NCBI RefSeq assembly: GCF_009687865.1
Contig: NZ_BLAE01000018.1
Coordinates: forward strand, 142,419 to 179,678
DNA length: 37,260 bases
DNA from: Acrocarpospora macrocephala
GTDB lineage: Bacteria; Actinomycetota; Actinomycetes; Streptosporangiales; Streptosporangiaceae
Reading direction: 5' to 3'
Position 1 is the first letter of the stretch, and every line of letters begins with the position of its first letter. Position numbers and translations under genes: made by a program. Shown here piece by piece: positions 1-8,180 of this stretch. The notes beneath the pieces were generated by a model. The model did no database searches. It had not been told where the DNA came from and saw only the letters and a program-made list of their open reading frames with translations.

Positions 1-2
1 TC

Positions 3-2903
3 TACGACGCCACCGCCGGACGACTATCGGTCTACCTCAACGGAAGCCTCCTCGGCACCACCACCGGCGTCCCCGCCAGCTGGAACGCCACCGGTCCCAC
101 CACGATCGGCACCCACATCAACGGATCAATCGACGACGTGGCGGTTTTCCAGAAGTCCCTGACGCAGACGGAGATCCAGTCACTGGCAGCCGGTCCGCTG
201 ATGGTCAACGACGCGCCCCCGTCCGCGCCCGGCGCACTCAACTCGGTCGCGGGCCCCGAGGCGGTCGAGCTCAGCTGGGGACCGGCCACCGACGATATGG
301 GCACGGTCAGGTACCAGGTCCAGCGGTCCACGACGGCCGAGTTCAGCCAGCTGGTGGTGCTCACCACAACCACCGCCACGACGTACGTCAACAGCGGGAT
401 GCCACAGGGTCTGTACTACTACCGGGTCGTCCCCATCGACTCGATCGGGCAGCAGGGCCCCGCGTCCAACGTCGTGTTCGGGCGCACCTCGGCACAGCTG
501 TTCCCGCCGATCTCCAGCGCCCTCTCCGGACAGGTGATCAGGAGCGAGTTCCAGCTCGGCAGCCCGGACAGCTTCAAGTTCAAGATCAAGGCCTGCCTGA
601 CCGGGGTCACACCACGCATCTGCAGCGAAACCCCGTACTACCGGATCACCTCGGACGCACCCCACCTCCCGTCCGACCTGGCCACCGGCACGGAGGAACC
701 TCTCAACCCGACCCTGTCCGGCATCGTCTCCCGCCCATCGGGCGGCCCGGTCAAGGGCCGTTTCTACCTGTACGCGGCGAACGGCACCCCGCTCGGCCCC
801 GTACCGCTGGCGGAGGGCGCGGTCTCCGGCGGTGAACGGCTGACCGCCCGGGTGCCGGACGGGTTGATCGTCGAGGACGGCTCCTACTACTGGCGGATGG
901 ACGCCTGTCTGGCGGAGATCTGCACGCCGATGACCGCGCCCGTGCCCTTCGGCGCGCCGGTCCCCGAACCGGAGTCACCGCCGACCCAGCAGGTCACCCT
1001 GTCCGGTAGCGCGCTGACCATCCGCTCGGCCCCGGCCTCGGCCACCGCCTGCGCAGGTGCGCCCTGCCCGCTGGCCTCGTCCACCGCCCAGGTGGGCGGC
1101 GCGGGGTCGGCCCGCAAGGTGTCCCTGATCAAGGCCGACATGAGCTCCCTCCCACCGGGAGCCATGATCACCTCCGCGGTGCTGGACCTCGGCGGCGCGA
1201 CCTGCGACGGGTCCTGCCCCAACAGCCAGGTGATCGCGGCCCACATCAAGAAGAGCGAACTGGAGGAGAACCCGACCGGGTCGGCGCTGGTCGCGGATCT
1301 GGTGCAGTTGTCCCAGCAGCAGGTGCAGGTCGGCACCCCGGAGATCGACGTCACCGCGAACGCCTACGGCTGGCGGCACGAGGTGCCGGAGGAGACCTTC
1401 ATCGACCCCGGCGTGGTGGTGCTCTCCAACGACACCGTGCCGCCGGTCGAGCTCGGCGGGAGCGGGGCGGCCCGCCCCACCTCACTACGCGTCACCTACC
1501 GTCCGGCCGGGCCGCCCGGGATCATCCCCAGGATCGACGTGCGGCAGGGTGACGGCGGAGCGCTGCTGCGGTGGGCGCGCCCGGACGACCTCGGCGCGGA
1601 CACCGAGATCCAGAACTTCGACCTGGAGGTGCTGGACGCCGGCAACACGGTCGTCCAGTCCCTGACCGTCACCGAGGCCACCGTCATCGTCGGCGGACTC
1701 GCCAACGGCACCACCTACCGCTTCCAGGTCCGCACCCGCACGCCGTTCGGCGTCGGCCCGTGGAAGGTGTCGGGGGACGCCGCCCCGCAGGCCGTACCCG
1801 GCGGCCCCACCGCCTACCAGGACGCGGTCGACGAGTACGCCGAGGCCAAGCAGAGCCTGCTCGACGGACGCACCGAGAACACCGGGGAGGCCATCGAGGA
1901 CGCCACCGAAGCGTCCAGAATCGAGCCCATGCTGTACGCGCGACAGCAGGACCTGACCACCACAGGAGTCGAGGACCGTGCGACCGACGGCGTGCAGCTC
2001 GCCGACACCCTGGTGTCGAAGCTGGACGACAACACCGTCGTGGTGCGCTCGGCCGTGACCGGGACCACCGTCTACGACGGCCAGGACGATCCGGTCGAGA
2101 ACGAGTGGACCACCACACAGGACTTCGTCTTCGCCGCCGACGCGAACGGCAACGGCCGGCTCAAGCTCAGCGGTGAGAAGAGCGCGTCCGCCGTGGACGC
2201 CCAGGCGGCGAACGACTCGTCCCAGGTCAACGCCTGGCCCGGTGGCGTGGCGCCGAATCCCGTCACCGAGCTGCCTCCGGTGGACGACAGCACCGCGGAT
2301 CCCCCGGCCTTCGCCCGGACCCTGGCCGCGTCGCCGTTCAACCGGCGGGAGCTGGCCTCCCTCTGGGCCGTGCTGAGCGTCGGCCCGGCCAACAACAAGG
2401 GCTGGGAGTACCGCAGCGACTGCGCCAACTTCGTGTCCAAGGCGCTGGCGCGGGGCGGCAAATTCCGCCAGATCCACAGCACCGACTGGTGGAGCTGGCT
2501 CGACAAGCGAATCGGGCTCTCCTGGTGGGAACGCGGCTGGGGAGATGACTCCTTCACGTTCACCGCGGCACACAAGAATTACGAGCACTTCCTGCAGCAG
2601 CGCTTCGGGGATCCCCTTCAAACCCGGGGCACCGTCTCCGCCACGTGGACGCCAACAGATTCTCGGCTTTCCAATGTCAAGATTGGCGACACGGTCTACT
2701 TCCTGAACAAAGACAACGGCGAGTACACCCATGTGGGGATCGTCACCAACGTGAAAGGCGGGCCTCCGATCAACATCAAGCAGGTGTACTTCGCGCAGCA
2801 CGGCGGAGACCGTGGCACGGGTTCCGGTCCCTTCATGAATCTCGGGGAGCGGTTCGACTACGACGACTTCAGCGGGTTGGTGTTCGGCCGTGTCAACTGG
2901 TAG
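3..2903 (+). CDS. Secreted LamG/FN3/DNRLRE multidomain protein with C-terminal amidase-like domain (5' partial)
   Basis: The reading frame is open from the left edge, so the N-terminus lies outside the window. The first residues (YDATAGRLSVYLNG ... IDDVAVF) are the end of a LamG/concanavalin-like domain; a GTG at 138 falls inside it and is not a true start. An FN3 domain follows (about positions 205-475), then a DNRLRE-like beta domain (about 985-1500), a second FN3 (about 1500-1800), a charged linker, and a C-terminal domain (about 2330-2900). The last domain has SDCANFVS, a GDTVYF turn and THVGIV, matching the putative amidase family (Amidase_6, PF12671) with a likely Cys/His pair. It is inferred to be a secreted wall- or glycan-binding protein with a hydrolase end; the substrate cannot be read from the sequence. 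A lipoprotein gene overlaps its last 14 bases. Confidence 0.8.
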   Translation, partial: YDATAGRLSVYLNGSLLGTTTGVPASWNATGPTTIGTHINGSIDDVAVFQKSLTQTEIQSLAAGPLMVNDAPPSAPGALNSVAGPEAVELSWGPATDDMGTVRYQVQRSTTAEFSQLVVLTTTTATTYVNSGMPQGLYYYRVVPIDSIGQQGPASNVVFGRTSAQLFPPISSALSGQVIRSEFQLGSPDSFKFKIKACLTGVTPRICSETPYYRITSDAPHLPSDLATGTEEPLNPTLSGIVSRPSGGPVKGRFYLYAANGTPLGPVPLAEGAVSGGERLTARVPDGLIVEDGSYYWRMDACLAEICTPMTAPVPFGAPVPEPESPPTQQVTLSGSALTIRSAPASATACAGAPCPLASSTAQVGGAGSARKVSLIKADMSSLPPGAMITSAVLDLGGATCDGSCPNSQVIAAHIKKSELEENPTGSALVADLVQLSQQQVQVGTPEIDVTANAYGWRHEVPEETFIDPGVVVLSNDTVPPVELGGSGAARPTSLRVTYRPAGPPGIIPRIDVRQGDGGALLRWARPDDLGADTEIQNFDLEVLDAGNTVVQSLTVTEATVIVGGLANGTTYRFQVRTRTPFGVGPWKVSGDAAPQAVPGGPTAYQDAVDEYAEAKQSLLDGRTENTGEAIEDATEASRIEPMLYARQQDLTTTGVEDRATDGVQLADTLVSKLDDNTVVVRSAVTGTTVYDGQDDPVENEWTTTQDFVFAADANGNGRLKLSGEKSASAVDAQAANDSSQVNAWPGGVAPNPVTELPPVDDSTADPPAFARTLAASPFNRRELASLWAVLSVGPANNKGWEYRSDCANFVSKALARGGKFRQIHSTDWWSWLDKRIGLSWWERGWGDDSFTFTAAHKNYEHFLQQRFGDPLQTRGTVSATWTPTDSRLSNVKIGDTVYFLNKDNGEYTHVGIVTNVKGGPPINIKQVYFAQHGGDRGTGSGPFMNLGERFDYDDFSGLVFGRVNW

Positions 2904-3345
2904 TGGCGTTCGCCGGGTACTGCTGGTGCTCGCCCTGATCCCGGTTCTGGCCGGCTGCTGGTGCGGGCAGGTCGTCAAGCGGGAGGTGCCGGTGCCGCCG
3001 GCCACGGCCAAGCCGGAGGAAGTGGTGCGTGCCTACATCGACGCGCTACTCGGCAAGGACCAGGAGACCCTGCGTGCCGTCGTGGTGCCGGAAACGGACC
3101 TCGACAACGAGTTCAACAATCCGATCAATCCGTTCAAGAACTGGATTTCGGCGAGTGACATCAGCATCGGCGAGTCGCACGAATCGGACCTCTGCCCCGA
3201 AGGGGAGAAGTGCCGGAGGATGAGTGTGACCATGGAGCTGTGCGAGGTCGAAAACGGGTCGTACCCCGATGGGAACTTCGCTCAGAGCTTCGGGGTGCGG
3301 TACGTGAAGGACCGGTGGCTCGTGACCGGGTTCGGTAGCGGCTGA
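2890..3345 (+). CDS. Small putative lipoprotein
   Basis: 151 residues from a GTG that lies inside the last codons of the upstream gene, so the two genes overlap by 14 bp and are probably co-translated. The N-terminus is a signal peptide with an arginine pair, a hydrophobic stretch (VLLVLALIPV) and the lipobox LAGC, which predicts lipid attachment at the cell surface. The mature part begins with a proline-rich linker and then EEVVRAYIDALLGKDQETL, a pattern seen in NTF2-like/DUF4878-type lipoproteins. Function is unknown. Close coupling suggests it works with, or is exported alongside, the surface amidase-like protein. A strong hairpin follows the stop. Confidence 0.75.
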   Translation: MSTGSGVRRVLLVLALIPVLAGCWCGQVVKREVPVPPATAKPEEVVRAYIDALLGKDQETLRAVVVPETDLDNEFNNPINPFKNWISASDISIGESHESDLCPEGEKCRRMSVTMELCEVENGSYPDGNFAQSFGVRYVKDRWLVTGFGSG

Positions 3346-3357
3346 TCAGAGGCCGAT

Positions 3358-3386
3358 GGCCGTGACCCCTTGAAGGGGTCACGGCC
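3358..3386 (+). terminator. Hairpin terminator after the lipoprotein gene
   Basis: A perfect 13-bp inverted repeat (GGCCGTGACCCCT / AGGGGTCACGGCC) with a 3-nt loop starts 12 bases after the stop at 3345. No long T tract follows, as is common in high-GC actinomycetes. A second hairpin lies just downstream at 3395-3425. Confidence 0.7.
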
Positions 3387-3394
3387 GAGCAAGA

Positions 3395-3425
3395 ACCCCT
3401 GACCCGGAAATCCCTGGTCAGGGGT
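3395..3425. repeat. Second intergenic inverted repeat
   Basis: ACCCCTGACC and GGTCAGGGGT form a 10-bp stem with an 11-nt loop. It sits between the terminator at 3358-3386 and the tRNA fragment at 3439-3481. It could be a back-up terminator for the left operon, or the terminator that originally followed the tRNA gene on the minus strand. Confidence 0.55.
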
Positions 3426-3438
3426 CCAATCCTGTGCA

Positions 3439-3481
3439 GTCACCTTGGGAAATCGAACCCCAGACCTACGAATTACGAGTG
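3439..3481 (-). other. 3' fragment of a tRNA-Thr(CGU) gene, probable attachment-site scar
   Basis: On the minus strand the sequence reads as an anticodon loop CTCGTAA (anticodon CGT), the 3' half of the anticodon stem, a TAGGTC-type variable region, and a T arm TGGGG-TTCGATT-TCCCA whose stem pairs with one G-U. The upstream sequence has no D arm or 5' acceptor half, so this is not a complete tRNA gene. Fragments running from the anticodon loop to the 3' end are the usual identity segment at tRNA genes used by tyrosine integrases. The roughly 200 bp from 3482 to 3679 hold no gene that I can support; they contain scattered GTCCA/TGGAC words that could be arm-binding sites. Confidence 0.7.
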
Positions 3482-3679
3482 TCAAGATCGTCTGTTAGCA
3501 CGCTTCTGCGGCTGTCCACTACTGTCCGTTTACGCAGTTCAGCGTCCATCATGGTCACAGGTGGACACCGCCGGACACGGACGAACTGTAACCATAATTG
3601 CAAAACCACGACGATGCAGGACGCTCTACTTGGGAACGGTCTTGTCGGAGTGGAGTTGCCTTTGGGGAATCGAAGCCTA

Positions 3680-4936
3680 TTAGCTGGCAATTAGCCCCTG
3701 AAAGATCTCGCGGAGTTCAGTAGCCTCAGGGGCGTTCCGGGCCTCGACGGACGTGATGATCTCGCTTACCCGCCAGTGGTGGGAGGGCACCATGACGCCG
3801 CTGGTCATCGCTGTCGTTGTGGCTGCGGCAGCCTCATCCAGTTGATCGGTGGCCAGCAGCGCAAGGGCTAGATCCAAGCGTGCGGCCAAGGCTCGGCGTG
3901 GCCGAGCGGGGCCGTCTTGGGGATGCTCAAGCCGGGTTAGTACTGATCGCGCGTAGGGCTCGGCGGCGGTATCTCCCACCCAAGCCAGGGTGGTGGCCGT
4001 GTAGGCGTCGCTTTTGGCCGGGTCATAGCGGTAGTGATGCTCCGCCTGATCCGGAATTGGCAGTCCGGAAGCCATGTGCTCCACGCGGCTGAGGGCGCGG
4101 CGCGTTTCTGTTCCGACTCCCAGACGTGCCCATGCTCGTGCTTGCTGTGCGGTGGCTTGGATGTAAGCCGAGCCGCCGCGTGGAGCGATCTCCCCCGCGC
4201 CTTGGGAGAGTTCGAGAGCACGCCGGAAATCTTTGTCGGTGAGCGATTTCCATGCTCGTGTTTCTAGGCACCAGGCTTGAATCTCCGGGCAGTCGGCCTG
4301 TCGACTGAGGTGGGCGGCAGTGTCGAGCTGGGCTTCGGCGACGGGGAAGCGGCGCATGTCGATGTTGCAGGTGGAAGCGAGCAGTGACAGCCAGCCGCCG
4401 ACAATGAGCAGGCGACGATGTTCGGTCAGCGTCTTCTTCGCGTCGATCAGCCGGGCGACATAGCCGAGGTAGCGGCGCGTCCTGGCCGCCAGTTCTTGTG
4501 GTGGCGTGCGTGAATAGGCCATCGCGAGATCATCGACGGCCTGCTCCAGGTGGACTAGCGTCGCCTCGCCCACATCGCTGGCCATCGCCCGGCGGGCGAG
4601 TTCCATCATGGCGATCTCATCGTCGTGATCACCGGCTGCGCTTATACCGGGCTCGTCGGCTTCCTCGGAGAACAGTTCGGCCTCGCTCATCTGGAAGGCG
4701 CGGCAGTACAGCAGCCTGTAGGGGTCTTTGGGCTGGTGCTGTCCGGCTTCATAGGACTTGATGCGCCGGAGGATGGTTTCACGTTCTGGCAAGCGCTGCC
4801 GCAGGTTATCGCTTGCAGCCTGAACCAGAACTCTGACCATGTCGCGCTGCGACCAATCCCGCTGCCGACGTTGAGCTCGCAGCCGTAGGGCCCACGCAGG
4901 AGCGTTCTGCGCCGTGGAATCGTCCTCGGCAATCAT
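3680..4936 (-). CDS. XRE-family transcriptional regulator with TPR-like C-terminus
   Basis: 418 residues. The N-terminal third has a helix-turn-helix: LRLRAQRRQRDWSQRDM followed by IKSYEAGQHQPKDPYRLLYC, the classic pattern of XRE domains in actinomycete regulators. The remaining 300 residues are alpha-helical and alanine/leucine rich with repeated hydrophobic helix pairs, as in TPR-containing XRE regulators that sense a peptide or small ligand. The ATG at 4936 has an AAAGGG-type ribosome site about 6 bases upstream. It is divergent from the HATPase/GntR pair across 177 bp, suggesting that it regulates that pair and itself. It is the first gene inside the tRNA scar. The actual ligand is unknown. 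Confidence 0.8.
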   Translation of the reverse strand: MIAEDDSTAQNAPAWALRLRAQRRQRDWSQRDMVRVLVQAASDNLRQRLPERETILRRIKSYEAGQHQPKDPYRLLYCRAFQMSEAELFSEEADEPGISAAGDHDDEIAMMELARRAMASDVGEATLVHLEQAVDDLAMAYSRTPPQELAARTRRYLGYVARLIDAKKTLTEHRRLLIVGGWLSLLASTCNIDMRRFPVAEAQLDTAAHLSRQADCPEIQAWCLETRAWKSLTDKDFRRALELSQGAGEIAPRGGSAYIQATAQQARAWARLGVGTETRRALSRVEHMASGLPIPDQAEHHYRYDPAKSDAYTATTLAWVGDTAAEPYARSVLTRLEHPQDGPARPRRALAARLDLALALLATDQLDEAAAATTTAMTSGVMVPSHHWRVSEIITSVEARNAPEATELREIFQGLIAS

Positions 4937-5113
4937 GGTGCGCCCTTTCGTCGCGGCTTACCGGACACGAGAGGCTCCCCCTCAGTGTCCCCCATCCGCA
5001 CCTGCCCGCACGTGGCCTTCATTGACTGAATGGAAGGTGACCACAAGAAGACCGGCCCATCACAGTGGGTGAACACTGGACGGGTCCTTGATCAGAAAGC
5101 GAGATCCTGACCC

Positions 5114-5548
5114 ATGGCAAAAGCTAATGCCGTTAGGAGATCACCCACCACCTTACTCAGCGCCACCGACCTACCCGGCGCTTCGATTGCGGTTCCGCAG
5201 GCGCGGAATTACGTCCAGCACATCTGCCGCGAAATGAGCAATACCCGCCTCAATGAGTTGCTGCTGGTGATCTCGGAGATTGTCACCAACGCGCTGCAGC
5301 ACTCGGAATCCGGCCGCCGCCCGGACGGGCGGATCAGGCTGGTGATCACCGAGCACGCCTATGTGCTTCATGTACTGGTCGTCGATCAGGGCTCATCCTC
5401 CGGCGCCCCCCAACTCCAGCCGCAGGACGACATCGAACGGAGCGGGGGGCATGGCCTGGCGATCGTGGAACACCTGACCCGTGCCTGGGGCTGGCACGAG
5501 GAGCCGCCGAACCGGGTCGTCTGGTTCGATTTCGAGGTGGCGCCATGA
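5114..5548 (+). CDS. Anti-sigma-factor-like ATP-binding protein (HATPase_c_2)
   Basis: 144 residues matching the RsbW/SpoIIAB-like GHKL fold. Visible motifs are an N box (ISEIVTNALQHS), a G1-like box (VVDQGS) and a G2 box (SGGHGLAIVEHL). Proteins of this size in actinomycetes are usually stand-alone kinases or anti-sigma factors that act on an anti-anti-sigma partner, but no such partner or sigma factor is seen nearby. Its TGA overlaps the ATG of the GntR gene (ATGA), so translation is coupled. The XRE gene is divergent upstream. The biological target is inference only. Confidence 0.8.
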   Translation: MAKANAVRRSPTTLLSATDLPGASIAVPQARNYVQHICREMSNTRLNELLLVISEIVTNALQHSESGRRPDGRIRLVITEHAYVLHVLVVDQGSSSGAPQLQPQDDIERSGGHGLAIVEHLTRAWGWHEEPPNRVVWFDFEVAP

Positions 5549-6276
5549 CCACCCAGCAGATCCCCCACTCGCCCGCAGCGACCACAACCAGCCAGCAACC
5601 GCCTCTCCCCCCGCTCCCGCATGCCGCCGGATCCGAGATCTCCGACAACACCGCGGCCCCATCCCTGACCACTCGCGCCGTGGGTGGCTCTGCCGGAACC
5701 AGAACCAAGATCATCGAACGGCGCAAGGCGATCGTCGAGAAGCTGGCCGGGCAGATCGCCAGCGGCAAGCTCGCCGAGGGAACGCCATTCCCCACCCTCA
5801 AGACGTTGATGCGCAACTACCGCATCACGCTCTCGACGGCCGCGCGAGTCCAGCGCGAGCTCCGCGACCGGAAGATCATCCGCCGGATGCCGGGGTACGG
5901 CTTCGTCGTCGGCGTCCCCGACCCGCCGCCGCAGATTGCGCCTCGCTCGGTGGAGGAGCAGACCGTCGAAGTGGCGACCATTCTGGTCCAGCGGATCCGC
6001 AGCGGACAGATCCGACCCCGTAAGCGGGTGGCCAGCGTGCCCCAGCTGATGAAGGAGTTCGGCATCACCCAGTGGGTCGCCTGGAGCGTGCTGCACCGGC
6101 TTCGCTCCACCGGCTGGGCCTACCAGGTCCAGCGCAAGGGCACCATGGCCAACCACGTCGGTAACTGGCCGCCCCGAGGCACCTCCCTGGAAAGAAAGCC
6201 CGTACCCGAATGGCTTCTCCAAAAAGAGAACCGCATCACACCGCCCCGGCCACCACGCAATCCTCCACCCGACTAA
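5545..6276 (+). CDS. GntR-type regulator with two winged-helix domains
   Basis: 243 residues. After a low-complexity Pro/Thr/Ser-rich leader of about 45 residues comes a GntR-like winged helix (IASGKLAEGTPFPTLKTLM ... YGFVV). A second unit of the same pattern follows (VQRIRSGQIRPRKRVASVP ... LMKEFGIT ... VLHRLRSTGWAYQV). Two DNA-binding domains in tandem and no effector-binding domain is unlike standard FadR/HutC regulators. Similar plasmid and AICE regulators exist, which fits the tRNA scar, but I cannot name a family member. It overlaps the HATPase gene by 4 bp. It may bind a double site cooperatively. Confidence 0.75.
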   Translation: MTTQQIPHSPAATTTSQQPPLPPLPHAAGSEISDNTAAPSLTTRAVGGSAGTRTKIIERRKAIVEKLAGQIASGKLAEGTPFPTLKTLMRNYRITLSTAARVQRELRDRKIIRRMPGYGFVVGVPDPPPQIAPRSVEEQTVEVATILVQRIRSGQIRPRKRVASVPQLMKEFGITQWVAWSVLHRLRSTGWAYQVQRKGTMANHVGNWPPRGTSLERKPVPEWLLQKENRITPPRPPRNPPPD

Positions 6277-6386
6277 CCCGGCCGTGGACGGGGCCGCCGC
6301 TGCCAGTTACGGTGGCCAGCCACGGCATCCGGTGGGCCGGGCTGAGACATCTGATGGGCCGGGCTGTCGACCCTGAGGAGTCCTCT

Positions 6387-6856
6387 GTGGCGGACAATAG
6401 GCTGATGAGCTGGGTCACCAACGTGATGGTGTCGATTCATCCGGATGACCGTCCGAACATGGAGGCGTTGAGGGAGTGGCTGCGTACGGAAGCTCCACTG
6501 CGGGATAGGCCGGGGCGAGGCTGCGGCTTTCTCTGCGAAATCGCTGCCGAGGACACGGCATGGGTGGGTGGAAGTACCCCGAGTGCGATGTGTGGGCCGG
6601 TGCGTTCAACCATGCCGACCTGAAGGCAGTCCTTGATCACATTGCGCAGATGCCCTGGCGGTGCCCGAACGCGCTGCGGGTCTTCATGATGGATCAGGAG
6701 AAGGCGTCCTTCAGGGTGTCAATGTTGAGGGACGATGAGCTGCGGCAGTACGCGCCGGTCGTGCCCAACGAAGAAGCCAACCAAGCACCGGCTTCGAATG
6801 ACACGGATCATCACTTCCCCAGATTGCGCTCCGCCCGTCGCATTTCCTGCTCGTAG
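6387..6856 (+). pseudogene. Conserved actinomycete hypothetical gene broken by a frameshift
   Basis: The GTG at 6387 lies 6 bases after GAGGAG and starts VADNRLMSWVTNVMVSI. The protein reads on to ...EIAAEDTAW, where the frame is lost near 6563. The continuation GGWKYPECDVWAGAFNHADL lies in another frame and runs to 6856. Joined, the two halves make one plausible protein of about 155 residues that resembles a widespread actinomycete hypothetical. Loss of one G in the run around 6561-6566 would explain the shift, so this is either a true pseudogene or a sequencing error. Its 3' end overlaps the TIR gene on the other strand by 46 bp. Confidence 0.6.
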
Positions 6857-7893
6857 GTCTTCAAAGCCTGATCGTCGATGGTCAGTTCGAGTGTGAGCGT
6901 GAGGGTCACTGCTTCGTCGCTGGCCAGCCGTTCCGGGAGACGATCACACTCCTCCACGAGTTGATCAATGAATAGTCGGATCTCTCGGAGTGGTTGATCG
7001 GCCAGCTGCGCAGCGGCTTCCAACACCGGCACCATCCGATCGGATACGCCCGTGCCGCGCATGGTCGCGGCAAGATCCAGAACCTCCTCATAGACCCCGA
7101 TGAGGCGAGCCCCGAGATGCTCGATGCGGGCCGGATCTCCAGGTTCTCCCGGCAGGCCGAAAGCCAACTCTTGAGCCCTGCGGTCAAGCACCTTCGTCAC
7201 AGCTCGGCTTGTCGCCGCCATGTCATTCATGACGTCTCCGAGGAACTTCGCAGCCGCCACGTCAGCAAGGTGCTGACGTGTCCGGCGGGCGTATTGCAGT
7301 TCGTGATCCCGCCACTTGGACTCAAGGGCCTCTCGGTGCTGCCAGAGGACGCCAGCGTAGAGGAGGTACTCCCAGGCTACTGGGCGGTGAGCCAACAGCT
7401 CACGCTGCTGGTCGGGCGTGCGAGGTACGCGTAGGACAACTGGCTGAGGATCGGTGACACCCGGTGCTGTCGACAGTTTCTGCTCAATCAGGTCAATCAG
7501 GCGCTCGATGGACGTGTGCCGAGCATCGACATAGGCCATCGTCGGGCGCAGCCCCGGCAGCTCGCTATCATCCAGCCGTACGGGCAAGAAATAGGCTCCT
7601 GCCTCGGTCAGGGCTCGGGCCTGCGCACTTTGGCGCTCATGTTGTGTCCACGGCTTGCTGACGTAGTGTCGGGACACGAAGGCCATGACGAACCGTGCGC
7701 GCTTCCTATAGACCTCATCAAGGAGTACGTAGAGATCACTACCCCACAAATCGGCTTGAGCGTACTCATCATAGAAGATGCGAACATTGCGTTCTTGTAG
7801 CCGATCGGCAATCTGCTGGACGTACGCACGGTCTTCTCCCGCGTAGGATAAGGCCACATCGAAATCGAAAATTGCGGACGAGTGCGGAATCAT
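6811..7893 (-). CDS. TIR-domain protein with helical C-terminal region
   Basis: 360 residues. The ATG at 7893 has GGAGG 8 bases upstream, so I prefer it to an upstream TTG at 7914. Residues 5-140 form a TIR domain: FDVALSYAGEDR (beta-A and box 1), FYDEYAQADLWG, FVMAFVSRHYVSKPW. The motif SKPWTQHE places a glutamate near residue 86 where the catalytic glutamate of NAD-cleaving TIRs lies. The rest (about 150-360) is charged, helical and unrecognised; it may sense a trigger or oligomerise. The gene lies 38 bp after a second, truncated TIR gene on the same strand. Bacterial TIR proteins usually act in anti-phage defence by NAD cleavage or signal-nucleotide production, so a defence role is inferred. 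Confidence 0.8.
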   Translation of the reverse strand: MIPHSSAIFDFDVALSYAGEDRAYVQQIADRLQERNVRIFYDEYAQADLWGSDLYVLLDEVYRKRARFVMAFVSRHYVSKPWTQHERQSAQARALTEAGAYFLPVRLDDSELPGLRPTMAYVDARHTSIERLIDLIEQKLSTAPGVTDPQPVVLRVPRTPDQQRELLAHRPVAWEYLLYAGVLWQHREALESKWRDHELQYARRTRQHLADVAAAKFLGDVMNDMAATSRAVTKVLDRRAQELAFGLPGEPGDPARIEHLGARLIGVYEEVLDLAATMRGTGVSDRMVPVLEAAAQLADQPLREIRLFIDQLVEECDRLPERLASDEAVTLTLTLELTIDDQALKTYEQEMRRAERNLGK

Positions 7894-7931
7894 ACCCCTA
7901 ACCTCCAGTCTCAACGGTCATCATATTGCGA

Positions 7932-8180
7932 TCACACGCGGTTGCCCTTCGTTCGGCTGGTATCGCTGACGAGGGCCACTACTTGCTTGGTGTTAGCCAG
8001 TCGCTCGCAGAGTCTAAGCCGAATGGTCTCTGGCTGGCTGGTGTCGCGAGCGGTGTTTAGATCATGAGCGTTGAAGAAGTCGAACTCTATATGCTCGTTG
8101 CTGCGCCATGCCTGCATCATGCGGTAGTAGTTGATGTCACGACTATCAAACGCGATATAGGTCTTGTTGCGGTATGCCAT
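7932..8180 (-). CDS. Short DUF1863/ThsB-like TIR protein, apparently C-terminally truncated
   Basis: 82 residues starting MAYRNKTYIAFDSRD, then WRSNEHIEFDFFNAHDL and ETIRLRLCERLANTKQVVALVSDTS. This order is that of the MTH538-type TIR-like domain (DUF1863, PF08937) found in Thoeris ThsB and related proteins. Family members usually continue with a WEI/E-containing helix and another 60-100 residues, which are absent here; no other frame before 7893 supplies them. The start codon shares a base with the stop of the upstream gene (TAATG), so translation is coupled. The protein may be an inactive remnant, or a short partner of the neighbouring TIR protein. Confidence 0.65.
   Translation of the reverse strand: MAYRNKTYIAFDSRDINYYRMMQAWRSNEHIEFDFFNAHDLNTARDTSQPETIRLRLCERLANTKQVVALVSDTSRTKGNRV

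Noticed and set aside
3439-3520. A complete tRNA gene at the island edge
   Set aside because: The D arm, 5' acceptor and 5' anticodon stem are absent, so only a fragment is reported.
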